Assembly (NCBI GenBank): GCA_020723545.1
Contig: DYIS01000147.1
Coordinates: 1-5,938 of the forward strand
Length of the DNA: 5,938 bases
Direction of reading: 5' to 3'
From: Ktedonobacter racemifer
GTDB lineage: Bacteria; Chloroflexota; DTOL01; JACQYG01
Below, piece after piece: positions 1-5,064 of the stretch. Position 1 is the stretch's first letter. The number at the start of each line of letters is the position of its first letter. The position numbers and the translations under genes are program-made. The notes below the pieces were generated by a model that did no database searches, was not told where the DNA came from, and was given only the letters and a program-made list of their open reading frames with translations.

Positions 1-156
1 GTTGCCCGGCTCCCCCACGTGCAGCTTGATGGCCACCATATCGCCTTTGGATATGAATTCGGAGAAGCCGGCCATCTCAAAGAGCTGGCCCACCTTGTCC
101 ATGAGATTGCGACCATACCCGGTCCGCATGCCGGCGAAGTAGACCCTGCTGGCCAT
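1..156 (-). CDS. DUF362-type iron-sulfur protein, N-terminal fragment
   Basis: The minus strand from the ATG at 156 is open to the window edge and gives 52 residues, starting MASRVYFAGMRTGYGRNLMD and ending with the segment KGDMVAIKLHVGEPGN. This pattern (short strand, amphipathic helix, then VAIKLHxGEPGN) matches from memory the N-terminus of DUF362 proteins. Those are often annotated as 4Fe-4S binding proteins and usually carry ferredoxin-type cysteine motifs further downstream. That part lies outside the window, so cluster binding is inferred. No signal peptide is seen, suggesting a cytoplasmic protein. The start is supported by CCTCCC on the plus strand (GGGAGG on the coding strand) 6 nt before the ATG, and by a near-consensus promoter upstream. 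The gene is transcribed away from the peptidase genes and need not share their function. The biochemical role of the family is poorly defined. Confidence 0.8.
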   Translation of the reverse strand, partial: MASRVYFAGMRTGYGRNLMDKVGQLFEMAGFSEFISKGDMVAIKLHVGEPGN

Positions 157-162
157 GATCAA

Positions 163-168
163 CCTCCC
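163..168 (-). promoter_or_regulatory. Ribosome binding site of the DUF362 gene
   Basis: The coding strand reads GGGAGG with 6 nt to the ATG at 156. It is a strong Shine-Dalgarno match at ideal spacing and fixes the start of the leftward gene. Confidence 0.8.
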
Positions 169-199
169 AATACCTAATCACCGCTGCCTCGAGGTAGGT

Positions 200-228
200 A
201 TAATAAGCGCCGTGCCCGCCGGTGTCAA
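200..228 (-). promoter_or_regulatory. Sigma-70 type promoter for the DUF362 gene
   Basis: On the minus strand a perfect -35 hexamer TTGACA (223-228) is followed, after exactly 17 nt (206-222), by TATTAT (200-205), which matches the -10 consensus at five of six positions. Transcription should start near 193, giving a leader of about 36 nt that contains the GGGAGG ribosome binding site. Such a match in GC-rich DNA, at the right distance from a good start codon, is unlikely to be chance. The promoter looks constitutive and of housekeeping type. I see no obvious operator overlapping it. Confidence 0.75.
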
Positions 229-306
229 TACCGATGGGAAGAGCCGCGGTTCCCCCACGGGACAACAGAATCTGCGCGATAACATCTATGCTCGGGTTCG
301 CAGTTG

Positions 307-315
307 TGCTACAAT
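307..315 (+). promoter_or_regulatory. Possible extended -10 promoter for the peptidase genes
   Basis: The sequence TGCTACAAT fits the extended -10 form TGnTATAAT with one mismatch. No good -35 hexamer lies 16-18 nt upstream, which is tolerated by extended -10 promoters. Transcription would start near 322. It is the best plus-strand candidate upstream of the M50 gene, but it is 255 nt from the start codon, so a nearer unrecognised promoter is possible. Confidence 0.35.
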
Positions 316-403
316 GTGCGGGGGCTTTCTTTACTAGAACTTATTCCAAAATTCGCGGAATGCACCACAAGATGAGAGCGATCAGACAAAAGGCCTAGAG
401 GGC

Positions 404-436
404 AGACTCCCGGTGTCTGGCAGACACCGGGAGTCT
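404..436. repeat. Perfect 33-bp palindrome (16-bp arms)
   Basis: The arms AGACTCCCGGTGTCTG (404-419) and CAGACACCGGGAGTCT (421-436) are exact reverse complements around a single central base (G420). As RNA this would fold into a very stable hairpin. No T-run follows on either strand, so it is not a standard intrinsic terminator. It lies between the two divergent genes, within the probable leader of the M50 mRNA. It could be a protein-binding site, an mRNA-stabilising or attenuating hairpin, or one copy of a dispersed palindromic element. Confidence 0.8.
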
Positions 437-557
437 CCAGGACTGTCAAGTCATGCCGGCTCATGCCCCGAGTTTACCATAGCCCGACCCAATTTTGAAA
501 TAGCTTATAGTAAAGAACTTGCCTGTTTGCGCCAGTGGCGAGGCCAAAAATCCTTAC

Positions 558-563
558 GGGGAG
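558..563 (+). promoter_or_regulatory. Ribosome binding site deciding the M50 start
   Basis: GGGGAG lies 6 nt before the GTG at 570. The frame is also open upstream, with a TTG at 519, but that codon has no ribosome binding site and would add 17 residues of low-complexity appearance. The GTG at 570 is therefore preferred. Confidence 0.7.
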
Positions 564-569
564 TTTTCA

Positions 570-1676
570 GTGGACGAAAGTATAGACGTTGCGGAGCAAC
601 TGAGAAACCGGTTGCAATGGGCGGTGGGCGAGGTGTTCCAGGTGCGCGATGTGACGCTGGGAAAAGTCCCAGGTGGCGGGGCGAGGCTGCGCGGCCGCCT
701 CCTGACCGACGCCACCCGGGCCTACGATTTCGTGGCCCCGAGGCTTCGAGAGCTCGGTTATACCGCGCTGTTTCGCAAGGACGGCCCCGACGACGCCATC
801 TGGGCCATGCCCGGATTGATCACGGTCAGGCCCACCCGGGCCTGGCTCAGCGGACTCATGTTTGTCTTGACGGTGTTGTCCTGCCTGTATGCCGGTGCCA
901 CCATGGTGATCCTCGATCCGATTCAAGCCATCTTCCACCCCCTGGCTGGCGTCCCCTTTGCCGCCAGCCTGCTATCGATCCTCCTGGCTCACGAGCTGGG
1001 GCACTACACCGTGGCCCGCCTTCTCGGCACCCCGGTGAGCCTGCCATTCTTCATCCCTATGCCCCTGGGGCCCTTCGGGACCCTGGGTGCCTTCATCCAG
1101 ATGAAGGCACCGCCCACGAACCGGCGGACCCTGCTCGCCATCGCCGCCGCCGGGCCCCTGGCGGGCCTGGTCTTGGCCATCCCCATCCTGATCCTGGGCC
1201 TATCCATGTCTCCAGTGCAGCCCATCCCCTCCAACGAGCCGGTGATGATGGAGGGCAACTCGCTTCTCTATGCCCTTCTGAAAATCCTCGTGTTCGGGCG
1301 CTTCCTGCCCAGTGGCGGCCTGGACGTCTTCCTGCACCCGGTGGCCTTCGCCGGCTGGGCCGGGCTCCTGGTGACCGGCCTTAACCTGATCCCGGCCGGG
1401 CAGTTGGATGGCGGGCACGTGGTCTACGCCCTTCTGGGCGGGCGCTCCCGGCTCCTGACCCGTCTCATCATCTTCGCCTTGATCCTTCTGGGCCTGATCT
1501 GGAGTGGATGGATCTTCTGGGCCATTCTGGTCTACGTGTTCGGACAGCGACACGCTGAGCCCCTGGACGACCTCACCCGCCTGGATGCGCCGCGTCAGGC
1601 CCTGGCCATCCTGCTGGTCATCGTGTTCATTTTGGTCTTCACACCAATACCGCTCACCGTGACCGGAGGGGGCTGA
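570..1676 (+). CDS. Site-2 protease family intramembrane zinc metalloprotease (M50)
   Basis: This 368-residue polytopic membrane protein should cleave transmembrane segments of substrate proteins. The zinc motif HELGH is at 141-145, inside a hydrophobic helix. The second S2P motif, NLIPAGQLDG, is at 272-281 and supplies the third ligand, Asp280. Both active-site elements are intact. Residues 1-90 form a soluble domain with no signal peptide, probably cytoplasmic. Hydrophobic segments lie near 92-115, 128-148, 187-211, 256-290, 296-325 and 343-363. No PDZ domain is present between the motifs, so it is not RseP-like. The segment LGPFGTLGAFIQMK followed by AAAGPLAG recalls the EGY-type S2Ps of plants and cyanobacteria, a similarity judged from memory. 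GTG start with GGGGAG at 558-563. The stop overlaps the next start (TGATG), implying translational coupling to the M28 gene. The natural substrate cannot be told from sequence. An anti-sigma factor is typical for some S2Ps, but none is encoded here. Confidence 0.93.
   Translation: MDESIDVAEQLRNRLQWAVGEVFQVRDVTLGKVPGGGARLRGRLLTDATRAYDFVAPRLRELGYTALFRKDGPDDAIWAMPGLITVRPTRAWLSGLMFVLTVLSCLYAGATMVILDPIQAIFHPLAGVPFAASLLSILLAHELGHYTVARLLGTPVSLPFFIPMPLGPFGTLGAFIQMKAPPTNRRTLLAIAAAGPLAGLVLAIPILILGLSMSPVQPIPSNEPVMMEGNSLLYALLKILVFGRFLPSGGLDVFLHPVAFAGWAGLLVTGLNLIPAGQLDGGHVVYALLGGRSRLLTRLIIFALILLGLIWSGWIFWAILVYVFGQRHAEPLDDLTRLDAPRQALAILLVIVFILVFTPIPLTVTGGG
1665..1670 (+). promoter_or_regulatory. Ribosome binding site of the M28 gene inside the M50 3' end
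   Basis: GGAGGG lies 5 nt before the ATG at 1676 and is part of the last M50 codons. Together with the TGATG overlap it indicates coupled translation of the two peptidases. Confidence 0.75.
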
Positions 1677-2968
1677 TGCCCGATACTGCTGGCGCAACAG
1701 AGGAGCACGCAACGACACCCCGAGCGGCCTCGGGGACCCCGGAGGTGGCATTAGATCCCATGGCCGTCATCCGGGACCTGGCCGCTCTGCCGCATCGGGG
1801 CGCTACCACCCCCCGAGAAACCCAGGCGGCCCAGGTCCTGAGCGACCATCTGAAAAGGCTGGGGGCGGAGGTCCACCTGGAAAGCTTTGCCACGCCCAGG
1901 GTCTACGTCTGGCCGGTGCTCTGGATGCTGTCAGGGCTCATTGCCGGTTTACTACTGGCTCCTCTAGCGCCCTGGGCCAGCCTGGCTTTGGCCTTTGCCT
2001 CCGCCGTCTTGCTCTTCCTGTATTTCGACTGGCGCGCGTCCCCCGCCACCTACCTTGCCCCCAGAGGTAGATCGGTCAACGTCATCGGACGTAGGGCAAC
2101 CCCAGGGCAAAAGGCGGCCAGAACGGCTATCCTCATGGCCCACTATGACTCGGCCCCTGCCTCCCTGTTGTACTTGCCCTCGCTGGTCAGGGGCTTCCGG
2201 CAATCGCTGCTGATCAGCCTGGCCCTGGTGGCCCTGGCGCCCGTGCTCTTGCTCCTGGGCTTGCTTCGCATCGGTGAGCCGGTCATCGGCGCCCTGCGAA
2301 TAGTGCTGGCGCTGTACTTCCTGATCCAGGGGGCAATGACCGCAGTGGACTATCTCCGCTTAGGCTACGTCAACGGCGCCAATGACAATGCCACCGGCGT
2401 GGGCGTGGCGCTGTCCACCGCCGCCCGGCTCTGGGCAGACCCGCCACCGGACCTGGGCGTCCAGGTGGTTCTCACCGGCGCCGAGGAGGCAGGGATGGTG
2501 GGGAGTCACGCCTACTTCCGAGCCCATCGCCGGGAGTTGGACCCCGAGAACACCTGCCTCTTGAATATCGATAACTGCGGGGCTGGGAAGCTCTGCTTCG
2601 TGGAGCTCACTGGCATGGTCACGGACGTAGGCTATCGTAACGTCCTCTGGAGACAAGCCAAGGCTCTGGCCTCCGAACCGCCTTTCGCCGACGTGAAACC
2701 GGGCACCTGGCGCACCGGCGACTTCGACTCCATCTGGTTCGCCCGCGGGGGCATCCCCAGCCTGACCATCATGGCCCAGGACCATCGGGGCTGTGCCCCC
2801 AACCTCCATCGGCCCACCGATACCATCGACCGCGTGGAACCGGCACTGGTAGCCCACGGCGTGGACTTCGCCGAGGCACTGGTGCGGTGCCTGGCATCAT
2901 CATTTACAAATGAAACTTCACCGCAAACCGACGACAGCGTTTACCGCGGAGAACGCGGAGTTCGCTGA
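1676..2968 (+). CDS. Membrane-embedded M28 family zinc peptidase
   Basis: A 430-residue co-catalytic zinc exopeptidase of the M28 (aminopeptidase Y/S) type, expected to remove N-terminal residues from peptides. The whole metal and catalytic set is visible: His156 in AHYDS, Asp237 in NGANDNATG, Glu270-Glu271 in TGAEEAG, Asp299 in NIDN and His378 in NLHRPTDT. Unusually, the domain is interrupted twice by hydrophobic hairpins, at about 77-117 and 176-226. The second sits between the first His and the bridging Asp, which are 81 residues apart here and usually far closer. There is no N-terminal signal peptide, and Arg/Lys cluster on the catalytic side (for example 120-150), so the catalytic domain probably faces the cytoplasm. 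ATG at 1676 overlaps the M50 stop by one base, with GGAGGG at 1665-1670. The last 20 or so residues are polar, run past the recognisable domain and are partly encoded by a 9-bp tandem repeat. Substrate unknown. Confidence 0.92.
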   Translation: MPDTAGATEEHATTPRAASGTPEVALDPMAVIRDLAALPHRGATTPRETQAAQVLSDHLKRLGAEVHLESFATPRVYVWPVLWMLSGLIAGLLLAPLAPWASLALAFASAVLLFLYFDWRASPATYLAPRGRSVNVIGRRATPGQKAARTAILMAHYDSAPASLLYLPSLVRGFRQSLLISLALVALAPVLLLLGLLRIGEPVIGALRIVLALYFLIQGAMTAVDYLRLGYVNGANDNATGVGVALSTAARLWADPPPDLGVQVVLTGAEEAGMVGSHAYFRAHRRELDPENTCLLNIDNCGAGKLCFVELTGMVTDVGYRNVLWRQAKALASEPPFADVKPGTWRTGDFDSIWFARGGIPSLTIMAQDHRGCAPNLHRPTDTIDRVEPALVAHGVDFAEALVRCLASSFTNETSPQTDDSVYRGERGVR

Positions 2969-2971
2969 GAT
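2945..2971 (+). repeat. Three tandem 9-bp units at the 3' end of the M28 gene
   Basis: The units are CGCGGAGAA (2945-2953), CGCGGAGTT (2954-2962) and CGCTGAGAT (2963-2971). The M28 stop codon TGA (2966-2968) lies in the third unit. The sequence resembles the degenerate CGCAGAGAA-type intergenic repeats that I recall from many environmental bacterial genomes. This suggests that the end of the reading frame was captured from intergenic repeat DNA. Confidence 0.6.
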
Positions 2972-3001
2972 CGTTCTTTTATTTCTGGGCCCTCGTGGCC
3001 A

Positions 3002-3038
3002 ATCCTCCCGCCCCGATGCCGCATCGGGGCGGGAGGAT
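3002..3038. terminator. Perfect 37-bp palindrome, possible terminator or mRNA-end hairpin
   Basis: The arms at 3002-3019 (starting ATCCTCCCGCCCCGATGC) and 3021-3038 are exact reverse complements around C3020. The result is an 18-bp, very GC-rich stem in RNA. It lies 34 nt after the M28 stop, where a terminator or transcript-stabilising hairpin is expected. No U-run follows on the plus strand (ATCAACTGCGCC), and none on the minus strand, so classical intrinsic termination is doubtful. It may instead be a repetitive palindromic element. Like the palindrome at 404-436 it has a one-base centre, but the arm sequences differ. Confidence 0.5.
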
Positions 3039-3083
3039 CAACTGCGCCCCTAGCGGTCTCGGCAGCAAAAATCTTGCCTGGAC

Positions 3084-3101
3084 TGCAACCTTAAGGCTGC
3101 A
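3084..3101. promoter_or_regulatory. Small imperfect dyad upstream of the M1 gene
   Basis: TGCAACCTTAAGGCTGCA is a palindrome with 16 of 18 positions symmetric (TGCA-CCTTAAGG-TGCA), ending 17 nt before the ATG at 3119. Its size and position suit an operator for a dimeric regulator or a small stem in the leader. No convincing promoter was found beside it, so its function is speculative. Confidence 0.25.
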
Positions 3102-3118
3102 TTCCAAGAATTCACCCT

Positions 3119-5059
3119 ATGAAGGTGCCTGAGAAGGTGCCTGATAAAGTGGTCACCACGCACTTGGGAGCCAGAACTGCCAAGCCTTTCCGGGCCTCGA
3201 TGGTAGCTTGCGCCTGCCTGGCGAGCCTCTTGACCCTTGCCGGCTTTATGAGCCAGGCGGCCCCGGCTCAAGCCAGCCAGGCTAAGGCCATTGCCTCCTA
3301 CCAGATCGAGGCCGCCTACGATGCCCAGGCCAAAATCATTGCCGGCAAAGAGACCATCACCTATCTCAACGATTCCCCGGAGGCCCTGGCTGAGCTCTAC
3401 CTGCACCTCTATCTGAACGCTTTCAGGGACGAAAACACCACCTGGATGCGAGAGTCCCGGGGGGTCAGCCGGGGCTTCAAGTCCGATCCCCAGCGGCGGG
3501 GGTGGACCGACGTCACGGCCATTTCCATCGTGAACGGCCCGGACCTCCTGGCTACCAGCCAGGTTGACGAGACGATCTTGCGGGTGTCGCTGCCCACGCC
3601 GCGGGCCGCCGGCAAGACCATCCAACTGGCGGTGGAATGGAAGGCCCAGTTGCCGCGGTTCTTCGCCCGGACCGGTCTCGCCGGAGACTTCGTCCTGGCC
3701 GGGCAATGGTACCCCAAGATGGCAGTATACGACCGAGGCCACTGGAACAAGCACCAGTTTCATGCCAACAGCGAGTTCTTCGCCGACTTCGGCACCTACG
3801 ACGTGACTATCACGCTGCCTGCCGAGCTGGTGGTAGGGGCCACCGGCTTGCCCCAAAAGGAGACCCTCAACGGCGATGGCACCAAGACCGTGAGCTACCG
3901 CGCCCAGCACGTGAGCGACTTCGCGTGGACGGCCAGCCCCCGCTACCGCTCCGCTACACGACAGGTGGCCGACACCGAGGTCTTGCTGCTCTACCAGCCG
4001 GAAAGTGAGCCCCTGGTGCAGCGCTACCTGACTGCCGCCGAAAACGCCCTCGTCTACTTTGGCCAGTGGTTCGGCCCTTACCCCCATGCCCGGCTGACCG
4101 TGGTGGACACCCCGGCCGACGCCGGGGGAGCCGGTGGCGTGGAATACCCTACTCTCATCACTGCTGGGATGGGCACTCTCGGCTTGCCAACATTTATGAC
4201 CGACGGTGGAGAGGTCCACTTCCTGGAAATGGTCACCATCCACGAGGCTGCCCACCAGTGGTGGCCCATGTTGGTGGCTACCAACGAGATGGAGGAGCCC
4301 TGGATGGACGAGGGGTTCGCCGACTACGCCACCACCCGCCTTCTGGACAAACTCTACGGCAAGGAAACATCCGTCGCCAATAGCCCTCGACTCAAGTTTG
4401 GCTATCTCTACCTGCATCGAGGGCAATACGCTATGGTTCCCGCCAGCACCGTCATCTACGGCCGGGCCTGGGAGCTGAAGAACTACGAAGTCGCCGCCTA
4501 CTCCAAGCCGGCACTGGTCTTGACCACTTTGGAGAGCTATCTGGGCCAGGAACGCATGCTCAAGGCCCTGCAGGCCTACGTCCAGCGGTGGCGCTGGCAT
4601 CATCCTCGCACCGAGGATTTCATCGCCGTGGTCAACGAGGTGTCCGGCGAGGACATGAAATGGTTCTTCGATGCCCTGGTCTACGGCACCGGCATCGTAG
4701 ATTACTCCCTGGTCCGGGCCCAAACCCAACGCCAAAAGGATGGCAGCTATGCCTCCAAAGTCGTAATCGAGCGCAAGGGTGACGTGATCATCCCGGTAGA
4801 GATCCTGGCCGGCTTCCGGGACAGCAGCACCAAACGGGAGAAGTGGGATGGAGTGGGCAAAACGGTTAAGTACACCTATTCCACACCCTCCCCGCTGGTC
4901 AGCGCCATGGCCGACCCGCAGGGCAAGCTGGCCATCGAGCTTAACGTCCTGGACAATGGCCGCACGGTGAACGTGCAGTACGGCCCTTTGGCTGATCTCA
5001 GCTCCCGCTGGCTCTTCTGGATGCAGAGCATCTTGCAGTTGATCGGGTTCTACGGGTAG
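3119..5059 (+). CDS. Secreted M1 family zinc metallopeptidase (aminopeptidase)
   Basis: A 646-residue gluzincin expected to cleave N-terminal residues from peptides outside the cytoplasmic membrane. The N-terminus has basic residues, then a hydrophobic core (28-46) ending APAQA-SQ, a typical signal peptidase I site near residue 52. A beta-sandwich region spans about 55-270. The catalytic part has GGVEYP (339-344, equivalent of the GAMEN substrate loop), HEAAH (375-379), the third zinc ligand Glu398 in PWMDEGF exactly 19 residues after His379, and Tyr461 in AAYSKP as the likely transition-state tyrosine. All key residues are present. Residues 530-615 look like the C-terminal beta domain of bacterial M1 proteins. 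The last 16 residues are hydrophobic and aromatic (WLFWMQSILQLIGFYG), possibly membrane-associated. The ATG at 3119 lacks a good ribosome binding site. GTG at 3137 or 3149 are alternatives and would keep the signal peptide. Five nt separate it from the next gene. Confidence 0.93.
   Translation: MKVPEKVPDKVVTTHLGARTAKPFRASMVACACLASLLTLAGFMSQAAPAQASQAKAIASYQIEAAYDAQAKIIAGKETITYLNDSPEALAELYLHLYLNAFRDENTTWMRESRGVSRGFKSDPQRRGWTDVTAISIVNGPDLLATSQVDETILRVSLPTPRAAGKTIQLAVEWKAQLPRFFARTGLAGDFVLAGQWYPKMAVYDRGHWNKHQFHANSEFFADFGTYDVTITLPAELVVGATGLPQKETLNGDGTKTVSYRAQHVSDFAWTASPRYRSATRQVADTEVLLLYQPESEPLVQRYLTAAENALVYFGQWFGPYPHARLTVVDTPADAGGAGGVEYPTLITAGMGTLGLPTFMTDGGEVHFLEMVTIHEAAHQWWPMLVATNEMEEPWMDEGFADYATTRLLDKLYGKETSVANSPRLKFGYLYLHRGQYAMVPASTVIYGRAWELKNYEVAAYSKPALVLTTLESYLGQERMLKALQAYVQRWRWHHPRTEDFIAVVNEVSGEDMKWFFDALVYGTGIVDYSLVRAQTQRQKDGSYASKVVIERKGDVIIPVEILAGFRDSSTKREKWDGVGKTVKYTYSTPSPLVSAMADPQGKLAIELNVLDNGRTVNVQYGPLADLSSRWLFWMQSILQLIGFYG
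3121..3144 (+). repeat. Perfect 12-bp tandem duplication at the M1 gene start
   Basis: GAAGGTGCCTGA occurs twice in a row (3121-3132 and 3133-3144), encoding the repeat KVPE-KVPD just after the ATG. Each copy contains AAGGTG, a Shine-Dalgarno-like sequence, lying 9 nt before an in-frame GTG (3137 and 3149). The duplication may therefore affect which start is used. Confidence 0.7.
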
Positions 5060-5064
5060 GTCGC

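Larger units (their letters stand above)
157..569. other. Divergent intergenic region
   Basis: This 413-bp stretch lies between the leftward DUF362 gene and the rightward peptidase genes. No convincing gene is present: the short open frames lack ribosome binding sites and recognisable protein sequence. It holds the leftward promoter (200-228), a possible rightward extended -10 element (307-315), a 33-bp perfect palindrome (404-436), a 7-bp direct repeat TCATGCC at 451-457 and 461-467 (10-bp period, one helical turn), and an AT-rich stretch at about 491-520. If rightward transcription starts near 322, the M50 mRNA has a leader of about 250 nt that includes the palindrome. Confidence 0.7.

Noticed and set aside
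155..337. Small plus-strand open frame in the divergent region
   Set aside because: No ribosome binding site, no recognisable protein, and it overlaps the promoter and leader of the DUF362 gene.
495..523. Possible promoter TTGAAA / TATAGT close to the M50 start
   Set aside because: TTGAAA (495-500) has no -10 at 16-18 nt, and TATAGT (506-511) has no -35 at proper spacing or TG extension. The two hexamers are too close to work together.
413..1384. Long plus-strand open frame of 323 codons overlapping the M50 gene
   Set aside because: Its translation is rich in Arg, Pro and Gly, with no family resemblance. It is the out-of-frame reading of GC-rich codons of a gene with an intact active site.
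3083..3119. Possible promoter or leaderless start for the M1 gene
   Set aside because: The best pair (CTGCAA at 3083-3088 and AAGAAT at 3106-3111) matches consensus only at three and four positions of six, no better than chance.
3200..3202. Internal ATG of the M1 gene (residue 28) as true start
   Set aside because: No ribosome binding site precedes it, and starting there would remove the basic n-region of the signal peptide.
3203..3225. Lipoprotein signal in the M1 N-terminus (VACAC)
   Set aside because: The cysteines lie at the beginning of the hydrophobic core, not after it, so no lipobox is formed. An AQA-S signal peptidase I site fits better.
3050..4735. Minus-strand open frame of 561 codons opposite the M1 gene
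   Set aside because: Antisense shadow of a well-supported M1 gene in GC-rich DNA. The Gly/Val/His-rich translation shows no recognisable domain, and no ribosome binding site or promoter was seen.
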